Below are positions 58,172-64,000 of a DNA stretch of 64,000 bases, one piece after another. The stretch comes from Streptomyces hilarionis (GTDB lineage Bacteria > Actinomycetota > Actinomycetes > Streptomycetales > Streptomycetaceae). Below the pieces are notes generated by a model that saw only the letters and a program-made list of their open reading frames with translations, did no database searches and was not told the DNA's origin. The position numbers were made by a program, and so were the translations under genes. Location: contig NZ_JAHHIT010000054.1 of the NCBI RefSeq assembly GCF_024539675.1, positions 1-64,000 on the forward strand. Direction: 5' to 3'. Within the stretch, counting starts at the first letter, position 1. Every line of letters begins with the position of its first letter.

Positions 58172-58555
58172 ATGACCGACCGCCTCTCCCGCGCGGCCCT
58201 CGTCGCCCTGCTCGCCGTCCTGGGTTTCACCGTCCCGGCGCCCGCCTCGGCAGCCACCGCTGCCACGAGCTGTTACGGCGGAGCGGTCACGGTCCACTAC
58301 GGGGAGGTCCGCGACTTCGGCCCGTACGTGACCACGAGCCGCTGCACGGACATCAACATGCGGATGACCGGCGGCGACGCCGACTTCGGCTGGGCCTGCG
58401 TGCAGTTCGCCCGGGCGAGCGGCTGCAACTACTGGACCAAGATCGGCCGGAGTTGGACGACCATCGCCACCGACGTCCTGAACGGAACGAAGTTCACCGT
58501 GCCCAACGGCGTGGACCTGGAGGGCAGTTCCGCCACCTTCCAGATCGCCTTCTGA
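58172..58555 (+). CDS. Small secreted four-Cys protein A
   Basis: A 127-residue exported protein. The signal peptide ends near PASA-ATA. The mature part of about 95 residues contains TSCYGGAVTVHYGEVRDFGP, TTSRCTDINMRMTGGDADFG, WACVQFARASGCNYW and TIATDVLNGTKFTVP. It shares with the next gene SCYGGA, DFGPxxTxSRCxDINMR, ACVxF, CN and ATDVxxGTxF, including all four cysteines. AGGAGG lies seven bases before ATG 58172. It belongs to the operon of cell-wall hydrolases; possible roles are matrix, inhibitor or toxin-like, none shown. I do not recognise the family. Confidence 0.85.
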   Translation: MTDRLSRAALVALLAVLGFTVPAPASAATAATSCYGGAVTVHYGEVRDFGPYVTTSRCTDINMRMTGGDADFGWACVQFARASGCNYWTKIGRSWTTIATDVLNGTKFTVPNGVDLEGSSATFQIAF

Positions 58556-58587
58556 CGACTCACCCACTTCACCGAACGGAGACCACC

Positions 58588-59001
58588 ATGATCAAGACCC
58601 GGGCGCTCGCCTCGGCTCTCGTCACCGTGGCCGCACTGCTGGCAGCGGGCGCCGCGCCCGCCGCCGCACAGTCCTCGGCCGCGGCGACCAGCTGCTACGG
58701 CGGCGCGAAGAACCTCAACTACCGCTACCAGGTGGGGCCCAAGGACTTCGGTCCGTTCACCACGTCCTCGCGGTGCGGTGACATCAACATGCGCCTCACC
58801 ACGGACGACGGCGCATTCCTCTACGCCTGTGTGGTGTTCGTCGAGCACACCGACAAGTGCAACCACGACAACACGTACTCCCTGCACGGCACCCCGTGGG
58901 CGACGGTCGCCACCGACGTCAAGGACGGCACCCGCTTCGTCCTGCGCGTCGGCCCCTACGACACCGACGCGCAGAACGTGAACTTCCAGCTCGCCTACTG
59001 A
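58588..59001 (+). CDS. Small secreted four-Cys protein B (paralogue of A)
   Basis: A 137-residue exported protein and clear paralogue of the preceding gene: ATSCYGGAKNLNYRYQVGPK, DFGPFTTSSRCGDINMRLTT, YACVVFVEHTDKCNHD, then WATVATDVKDGTRFVLRVGP. The signal peptide ends near AAA-QSS. All four cysteines align with protein A; the N-terminal loop is longer and the C-terminus more acidic. ACGGAGACCACC precedes ATG 58588, 32 bases after the previous stop, so they form one transcript. A tandem duplication followed by divergence is the simplest origin. Confidence 0.85.
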   Translation: MIKTRALASALVTVAALLAAGAAPAAAQSSAAATSCYGGAKNLNYRYQVGPKDFGPFTTSSRCGDINMRLTTDDGAFLYACVVFVEHTDKCNHDNTYSLHGTPWATVATDVKDGTRFVLRVGPYDTDAQNVNFQLAY

Positions 59002-59062
59002 TCTCCTTCCGCACTTCTCGCACCACCGTTCCGACTGTTGGGACCGTTCCGAAAGGACGACG

Positions 59063-59842
59063 ATGACCTTCCTCTTCCGTTCCGCCGACGCGCGCTCCGC
59101 CGCAGGCCGCCCGCTCGACCGCCGCAGCATGCTGCGCGGCACGCTGGCCGTCGGCGCCGGCCTGGCGATCAGCCCCCTGCTGCTCTCCGGTACCGCGCAG
59201 GCCTATTCGTGGTCGCGCACCATGAAGCAGGGCGACAGCGGCGCCGACGTGCTCGAGCTGCAGATCCGTGTCTCCGGGTGGGCGGCCGACAGCGCGAGCC
59301 ACACCCGGGTCGGCCTCGACGGCGACTTCGGCCCCGGCACCCTCGCGGCCGTCAAGCGGTTCCAGGCCGCGTACGGCCTGGACGACGACGGGGTCGCCGG
59401 ACCCAACACCCAAGCGAAGCTCAACGCACTCGAGCAGTCGGACGGCTCCACGGCCCACTTCAACTGGAGCGAGTTCGTGGACCAGTCGAGCGGCACCTTC
59501 AACGGCGGCAAACTGAGCGCGGCGCAGACCAAGGAGAACGCCCGCCGCTGCATGTACAAGCTGGAGGCGTTGCGCAAGAAGCTCGGGGACAAGCCGATCA
59601 CGGTCAACTCGGGCTTCCGCAGCATCGCACACAACGCCGACATCGGCGGGGCCAGCGACAGCATGCACCTGTACGGCACGGCCGCCGACCTCGACGTGCC
59701 CGGCGTCGCCACCAAGACCGTCTACCAGAAGGCGGAGACCTGCGGGTTCTCCGGCCTGGAGCGGTACACCGTCGACCACCAGCACGTCGACAGCCGGGCC
59801 GACCTGGGCCGCGACTGGTGGTGGGAGAGCGGCACGATCTGA
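59063..59842 (+). CDS. Tat-exported D-Ala-D-Ala carboxypeptidase (M15) with PG-binding domain
   Basis: A 259-residue enzyme. The N-terminus has a twin-arginine signal (LDRRSMLRGTLAVGAGLAIS; cleavage near AQA-YS). A PG_binding_1 domain follows (about 55-125: DSGADVLELQIRVSGW, DGDFGPGTLAAVKRFQAAYG, GVAGPNTQAKL), then a peptidase M15A domain (about 130-255): VNSGFRSIAHN, SMHLYGTAADLDV (His/Asp zinc ligands) and VDHQHVDSR (HxD-type His). It should trim peptide stems of peptidoglycan. AAAGGACGACG precedes ATG 59063. It is the last gene of the four-gene group, and paired hairpins follow before a convergent gene. Confidence 0.9.
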   Translation: MTFLFRSADARSAAGRPLDRRSMLRGTLAVGAGLAISPLLLSGTAQAYSWSRTMKQGDSGADVLELQIRVSGWAADSASHTRVGLDGDFGPGTLAAVKRFQAAYGLDDDGVAGPNTQAKLNALEQSDGSTAHFNWSEFVDQSSGTFNGGKLSAAQTKENARRCMYKLEALRKKLGDKPITVNSGFRSIAHNADIGGASDSMHLYGTAADLDVPGVATKTVYQKAETCGFSGLERYTVDHQHVDSRADLGRDWWWESGTI

Positions 59843-59846
59843 CGCG

Positions 59847-59899
59847 GTCGCGGCCGGGCCGCGACGGTGTACCCGGGTACCGCGGCGGCGGTACCCGGG
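59847..59899. terminator. Two hairpins between convergent genes
   Basis: Stem GTCGCGGC/GCCGCGAC (59847-59865, 3-base loop) and stem CCCGGGTACCGC/GCGGTACCCGGG (59872-59899, 4-base loop), filling the gap between the M15 gene and the convergent HTH-lysozyme-like gene. Confidence 0.85.
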
Positions 59900-59909
59900 G
59901 CTTCGCGCC

Positions 59910-61076
59910 TCAGGCCTTCGGCGTGTCCTTCAGCGCCGCCTCACAGGAGGGCCAGTCGTGGAAGTCGTGCTGCGCACTCCACAGGCGGTGGGCCGCCTTG
60001 ATGTTCCACTCCGGGTCGAACGCCCGCAGCGGGGTGCCGCCGAGCTCGCGCAGGCGGCCGTCGGAGATCTGGAAGACGCCCCAGTTGCGGCTGCCGTTGG
60101 TGTTGGGCAGGACCCACAACGGGTCCAGGAAGGACGCGCAGCGGGCGACGGCCACCGCGGACGCGGGATCCTCGGTGAACACCTGACGGATCCGCTCCGC
60201 CACCCTGGCCGGCGACCAGGTCGACATGCTCACCTTCCGGGCGTAGAGCGCCTTCTTGGTGTCCTCGTCGACCACGTTGCTGGCCGGCAGACGCGCCAGC
60301 ACCTGGAAGGCGGTCAGCCTGCGCAGGGTCTCCGGCCCGAAGTCCCCGTCGACGGCGAGCCGGCCCTTCGCCGCCACCAGCAGGGTCTGGACCTCGCGCA
60401 CGCACTCGTCGTGTTGGCCCATGCTCACCGACTTGCACGCGGGGGAGTACAGCAGCCCGTCGTCCGCCGCCGGTGACCCGTCGGCGGAACGACCGCCGGG
60501 CAGCCACACGAAACCGGCCACCAGCAGCACCGCGACCATGGCCGCCAGTACCGCGAAGCGGGGAGAGAGCTTCTCGGGCATCCGGGACCGCCCGGGCCGC
60601 CGCGTCGTGCCGAGCTCTATCTCCAGCGGGACGACGTCGTCCGCCCCCGGGTCCGGCGCCACGGGCGGTGCGCCGTGCCCGGACCCGGGCTCCGCACCGT
60701 CGGCCGCAGCCGTGGTCGCCGCCGGCCCGGCCTCCCGCCTCGCGTCGGCGTCCCATCGCGCCACCGTCTCCGCTCCGGTCTCGCGATCTGCCGCGAGGCT
60801 CTCCTTGGCGGTCCCGGTGGTTGCGTCCCTGTCGGTGTCCGCCAGTGCCCAGAGCCGGTGGAGTTCGCGGAGCTCTTCCGCACTGGCACCGCACACCTTG
60901 GCGAAGGAGTGCACGACCCGGTAGTCCGTCGGAACACCGAGCCCCGAGCAGTACCGATGCAGACTGGAACCACTGACGCCCGCCTCCTTGCCGAGGCGGT
61001 CGTACCCCCGGCCGCTGCGCTCCTTCAGCATGCGAAGACAGGCGGCGAACTTATCGGTATGCGGAGAGGCAACCAC
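59910..61076 (-). CDS. Membrane-anchored HTH protein with PG-binding and lysozyme-like domains
   Basis: A 388-residue protein. The N-terminal XRE-type HTH (LKERSGRGYDRLGKEAGVSG then SSLHRYCSGLGVPTDYRVVH, SAEELRELHRLWALADTDRD) resembles that of the gene at 44986. A long charged linker leads to one transmembrane helix (FAVLAAMVAVLLVAGFVWLP). Outside lie a PG_binding_1 domain (DGDFGPETLRRLTAFQVLAR) and a lysozyme/transglycosylase-like domain (ARCASFLDPLWVLPNTNGSR then NWGVFQISDG). The usual catalytic Glu of ARCES is Ala here (codon 60135-60137), so it is probably a binding rather than cutting domain. The start is GTG 61076 with AAGGGTGG upstream; an in-frame TTG at 61094 is less likely. It may sense wall turnover and control the neighbouring hydrolase operon. 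Confidence 0.85.
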   Translation of the reverse strand: MVASPHTDKFAACLRMLKERSGRGYDRLGKEAGVSGSSLHRYCSGLGVPTDYRVVHSFAKVCGASAEELRELHRLWALADTDRDATTGTAKESLAADRETGAETVARWDADARREAGPAATTAAADGAEPGSGHGAPPVAPDPGADDVVPLEIELGTTRRPGRSRMPEKLSPRFAVLAAMVAVLLVAGFVWLPGGRSADGSPAADDGLLYSPACKSVSMGQHDECVREVQTLLVAAKGRLAVDGDFGPETLRRLTAFQVLARLPASNVVDEDTKKALYARKVSMSTWSPARVAERIRQVFTEDPASAVAVARCASFLDPLWVLPNTNGSRNWGVFQISDGRLRELGGTPLRAFDPEWNIKAAHRLWSAQHDFHDWPSCEAALKDTPKA

Positions 61077-61580
61077 ACTTCCACCCTTGCTCAAGCCCCT
61101 ACTGACGGGTTGAAGCTACACCGCCCGTCCGAGCACGTGCGCCCTTTCGCCCAGGCAATACGATCGCCAACAGCCTTTCTCTCGACGCAGTTTGAAACAT
61201 TGTCAAACATTGCGTCGGTCCGAGTGTTTCCTTGGGGTCTTCGCCGTGAGGTGACCCCGGCTCCCGCCGTCTCGACCGGCTTTCCCGGTCGCGCCGGATG
61301 CTCGCGCCCACGCGCTCATCCGGCCGGGCGGCTCCAGCATGCCCGGCCGGGTGCGTCGGGCGCCTGCACCGTTTCCGGGCCCCTGTGACGAGGGCGTCGC
61401 GCGCCTCTTCCCGTTCGTGCGGCATCACGTCGACGTGCCCGGCTGGTGCTCCTTCCGGCTGCCGGACCTGTCCGGCGGCCTGCGGCTCCTGCGCGACAAG
61501 AACGCGACTGACGGCGAAGAGGCACCGGCAAAGACGTGCCGGGCCGCGGTCGGCCGTGGTGCTTTGGCGGTGCGAGGGCT
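61077..61580. other. Intergenic region, one AT-richer patch
   Basis: No gene supported. About 61185-61215 is unusually AT-rich, with GAAACATTG and AAACATTG in tandem and TTGACA on the minus strand. It may hold the promoter for the HTH gene that starts at 61076. Confidence 0.4.
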
Positions 61581-62192
61581 TCAGGCCCCGTCCTCCGTTG
61601 CGCCGGCGGTGCTGCCGGCCGGGGTGAGGCAGCGGCGCACGAGTGCGAGGGTGCGCTGTGTGACCGTATCGAGGGGGGTGCCGTTCTCGACGGCGGCCAA
61701 GGCGGTGTGCAGCATTCCGGCGATCAGGTCGGCCGTGAGCGCGGGCTCAGGAGCGCCGAGCTCCCGGACGGCGGCGCGGAACGGTTCGACCTGTTCCAGA
61801 TGGAGTTCCATCAGCCGCTGCCGGCAGGCCGGGGGAAGGCCGGCGTTCATGAGGGCGACGGCGGGCCGGTGTGCGCCTTCTGCCCCCAGGCGGAGACTTT
61901 CCCCGAAGAACGCCTCGACGCGTTCCAGTGGACCGTTCGCGGTGGCCATGGCGCGGGTGAGTGCCTCGTTGGAGCGCCGGAAGGCTTCCTCCGTGATGGT
62001 GGCCAGGAGGGCTGCCGAGGAGTCGAAGTACTGGTACACGCTGGAGCGGGCCAGGCCCGCGCGAGCGCCGACCGCCGCCGGTGTGACGGCGGCGGCGCCC
62101 TCGTTGACCAGGATGTCGATCGCCGCCCCGATCAGCGCCTCGCGTTGCTGGGCACGGTGCTCGGCGACGGTGGAGGCGTTGATCTTCGGCAT
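61581..62192 (-). CDS. TetR-family regulator
   Basis: A 203-residue regulator: an HTH with AAIDILVNEGAAAVTPAAVG, ARAGLARSSVYQYFDSSAAL, followed by an all-helical ligand domain (EAFFGESLRLGAEGAHRPAV, LTADLIAGMLHTALAAVENG). The start is ATG 62192. It lies 62 bases downstream of the ABC ATPase gene in the same direction, so it probably belongs to that transcript or controls it. No clear palindromic operator was spotted in the gap. Confidence 0.9.
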   Translation of the reverse strand: MPKINASTVAEHRAQQREALIGAAIDILVNEGAAAVTPAAVGARAGLARSSVYQYFDSSAALLATITEEAFRRSNEALTRAMATANGPLERVEAFFGESLRLGAEGAHRPAVALMNAGLPPACRQRLMELHLEQVEPFRAAVRELGAPEPALTADLIAGMLHTALAAVENGTPLDTVTQRTLALVRRCLTPAGSTAGATEDGA

Positions 62193-62254
62193 GCGGGGCT
62201 GGCTCCTGGAGGTGTGGGCAGGGCCGGGAATGCGATGCCGGTTGACGGCCCCCG

Positions 62255-62977
62255 TCAGGACAGGCGGCCGTCGACCATCTCGTACACCCGGTCGGCAGCG
62301 TCCATTATCGCCGTGTCGTGGGTGACCATGACCGTGGCCGTGCCTCGCTGATGGGTCTGCTCGGCGATCAGCCGCACCGCCTCGGCGGACCGTACCCGGT
62401 CCAGTGCCGAGGTGGGTTCGTCCACCAGCAGGACGGCGGGGGAGGTCATCAGGGCGCGGGCCAGGCCCGCGCGCTGGCGCTCGCCGCCCGACAACTGGTG
62501 CGGACGGGAGCCGGCGCGGTGGGTCAGCCCGACGGCTTCGATGAGTTCGTCGGCGCGGGTCCGGGCAGCGGTGTCGAGGCGTCCGTCGATGTGCAGGGGC
62601 AGCAGGAGCTGTTCCTTGACGGTGAGGGAGGCCAGCAGGTTCGACTGCTGGAAGACGAAGCCGATGTGGCGAAGACGAGTGGCGGTGCGTTGCCTGTCCG
62701 AAAGGGCGGTCAGTTCGGTGCCGGCGATGTGCACGGTGCCCGAAGTGGGGCGCTGGAGGCCGCAGGCGACGGCGAGGAGGCTGGACTTGCCGGATCCGGA
62801 AGGGCCGACGACGGCGACGAACTCACCGGCGGCGACGCTCAGGCCGACGTGGTCGAGGGCGGTGACGGCGGTGTCGCCGTCGCCGAGGGTGAGAGTGACG
62901 TCGTTCAGACGCAGCCCGCCGGGCTGGTCGGTGGCGGTGGCGGTGGCGGACTGGTGATCGGTGGCGGGTGTGGTCAT
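62255..62977 (-). CDS. ABC transporter ATPase (LolD/MacB type)
   Basis: A 240-residue ATPase with Walker A VVGPSGSGKSSLLAVACGLQ, Q-loop VFQQSNLLASLTVKEQLLLP, signature LSGGERQRAGLARAL, Walker B AVLLVDEPTSALD and the switch His in VMVTHDTAIM. It belongs to the subfamily that works with FtsX/MacB-type permeases rather than classical importers. Its ATG overlaps the permease stop (ATGA at 62974-62977), so the pair is translationally coupled. It probably drives export or extraction of a peptide, lipid or drug. Confidence 0.93.
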   Translation of the reverse strand: MTTPATDHQSATATATDQPGGLRLNDVTLTLGDGDTAVTALDHVGLSVAAGEFVAVVGPSGSGKSSLLAVACGLQRPTSGTVHIAGTELTALSDRQRTATRLRHIGFVFQQSNLLASLTVKEQLLLPLHIDGRLDTAARTRADELIEAVGLTHRAGSRPHQLSGGERQRAGLARALMTSPAVLLVDEPTSALDRVRSAEAVRLIAEQTHQRGTATVMVTHDTAIMDAADRVYEMVDGRLS

Positions 62978-64000
62978 CGGGTGGCTCCCAGGGCGGTCAG
63001 GGGGTCGACGGCGGTGATGCGGCGGACGGCAACGACGGCGCCCACGGTCCCGAGGACGATGAGGAGGCCGGAGGAGGTGGCGATGGCCGGGGCGGACAGC
63101 GAGAAGGGGGCCTTGCCGATCATCGCGCTGCCCAGGACCAGACCGACGACGGTGCCGAGGGCCGTGGCTGCGACGAGCACGGCGATGACCTGGGCGAGCG
63201 CGTCGCGCAGGATGTATCCGGTGGGGGCGCCCAGTGCCTTCATCAGAGCGATCTCGGGCTTGCGCTGGACGGTCCAGACGGTGAAGAACGCGCCGACGAC
63301 CAGGGCGGAGATGACGTAGAGGAAGCCCTTGATCAGGGCCATGGTGCTCGACTCGGCCTCATAGCCGGGGGACGCGTTGAACGTGGCTTCCTTGGTCTCG
63401 GCGAGGGTTCCGGTCGCCTTTTCCACCGCGGCGACGTCGGCGCCCGGCTTCAGGGTCAGGGCGACGGCGGTGGCCTGTCGGCTCGCGGCCTCGGGCAGGT
63501 CGCCGGGCAGGCCGTAGTGCAGATGCCGCCACGTGTCGAGGTCTGCGTAGACGACGCCGATGTGGCCGTAGGAGACGGTCTCGTCGACCAGTCCCACGAC
63601 CTTCAGCCGCACCCCGCTCCGGTCCGCGGTCAGCACATCGCCGATCTTCACGCCCAGGTCGGCGATCTCCCGGGTGATCACGATGCCCTCCCCACCCTCT
63701 TCGAGGCCTTCGCCTTCACTGGGACTCGGGGCCAGGGAGGAGTCCGGTGCCATGCCGAAGACGGCGAGGTTGACCTGCTCGCCCTTCTTGGCGCCCTGGG
63801 TCACCTGGGCGTTTGCCAGGGTGTTCCCGAACGGCTCCGCGCGCTCCACGCCCGGCGTCCTGGACCACGTCTGCCAGTCCTCCTGATCCACGGTCGAGCG
63901 GGAGAACTGTTCGCTGGTCGCCTTCTCGTCGAAGGCCATGTGGGTCACGGGCAGCGCGCGCAGCCCGGATATGCCGGCGTCCGCCAGACCGGAGGCGAGC
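62974..64000 (-). CDS. FtsX/MacB-type ABC permease, 5' end outside the window
   Basis: The frame is open to the window edge, so the start is not visible. At least 341 residues are present: an extracytoplasmic MacB_PCD-type domain (VTHMAFDEKATSEQFSRSTV, WQTWSRTPGVERAEPFGNTL, ITREIADLGVKIGDVLTADR) and the C-terminal FtsX region with three helices (GFLYVISALVVGAFFTVWTV, VQRKPEIALMKALGAPTGYI, IAVLVAATALGTVVGLVLGS, then GTVGAVVAVRRITAVDPLTA). The QRKPEIALMKALGA block is diagnostic for FtsX-type permeases. It is coupled to the ATPase gene through ATGA. The missing part should include the first transmembrane helix. Confidence 0.9.
   Translation of the reverse strand, partial: LASGLADAGISGLRALPVTHMAFDEKATSEQFSRSTVDQEDWQTWSRTPGVERAEPFGNTLANAQVTQGAKKGEQVNLAVFGMAPDSSLAPSPSEGEGLEEGGEGIVITREIADLGVKIGDVLTADRSGVRLKVVGLVDETVSYGHIGVVYADLDTWRHLHYGLPGDLPEAASRQATAVALTLKPGADVAAVEKATGTLAETKEATFNASPGYEAESSTMALIKGFLYVISALVVGAFFTVWTVQRKPEIALMKALGAPTGYILRDALAQVIAVLVAATALGTVVGLVLGSAMIGKAPFSLSAPAIATSSGLLIVLGTVGAVVAVRRITAVDPLTALGATR

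Noticed and set aside
1..64000. CRISPR arrays, rRNA genes and full tRNA genes
   Set aside because: No spaced direct repeats of CRISPR type, no rRNA-like stretches and no complete cloverleaf were found when reading both strands.

Overview
The window is high-GC actinobacterial DNA and most likely a Streptomyces chromosome. Evidence is the strong third-position GC bias, GTG and TTG starts, rare TTA (bldA-type) leucine codons, and the gene repertoire: a PknB-type kinase, RsbU/RsbW/STAS regulators, a CGNR zinc finger, many secreted proteins and two-HTH Lrp proteins. It reads as an accessory, arm-like region. About a fifth is intergenic, and at least ten gene remnants (transposases, a histidine kinase, a serine hydrolase, an SDR, a DMT exporter and others) lie between intact genes.

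0-13 kb: a PAP2 phosphatase coupled to a truncated DedA gene behind a tandem operator; a YhgE/Pip membrane protein; a DsbA-like lipoprotein; a stand-alone GyrB-type ATPase/transducer whose ATP-site residues are replaced; a decayed patch (IS5 transposase, histidine kinase, serine hydrolase); a secreted cyclophilin; a divergent MerR/SDR pair with a classic MerR-type operator; and a membrane-tethered Mrr-like nuclease. 12.8-26 kb: a secreted trypsin-like protease; a TetR/FAD-monooxygenase pair with two tetO-like operators; a cytoplasmic BisC-type molybdoenzyme; a leaderless EF-hand protein; an Lrp/MFS divergent pair; an EEP hydrolase; and a Tat-exported sulfite-oxidase-type molybdoenzyme preceded by a short Cys-containing leader peptide.

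26.7-36.1 kb is the most coherent block: six same-strand genes encoding a complete partner-switching/phosphorelay module. One 1389-residue protein carries PAS, GAF, histidine kinase, receiver, PAS, GAF, PP2C phosphatase and RsbW-type kinase domains. It is followed by two STAS proteins, a MEDS-STAS protein (frameshifted here), a MEDS-HATPase protein and a PAS-GAF-GAF-PP2C phosphatase. No sigma factor is present, so the target lies elsewhere. 36-47.6 kb: a HAD hydrolase, an epoxide hydrolase/CGNR divergent pair sharing two operators, two GNAT acetyltransferases, an ankyrin/HEAT protein, and a secreted PI-PLC/GDSL fusion divergent from a membrane-anchored HTH protein.

48-64 kb: a small secreted protein with a duplicated Cys motif, a Ser/Thr kinase, a DUF4232 protein, a large secreted BNR-repeat protein, an F420-type oxidoreductase, and a four-gene secreted cell-wall operon (GH25 muramidase, two paralogous small Cys proteins, an M15 peptidase). 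The operon converges on a second membrane-anchored HTH protein with peptidoglycan-binding and lysozyme-like domains. The window ends in a FtsX-type ABC permease (cut by the edge), its ATPase and a TetR regulator. All functional statements come from reading motifs; no search was run.
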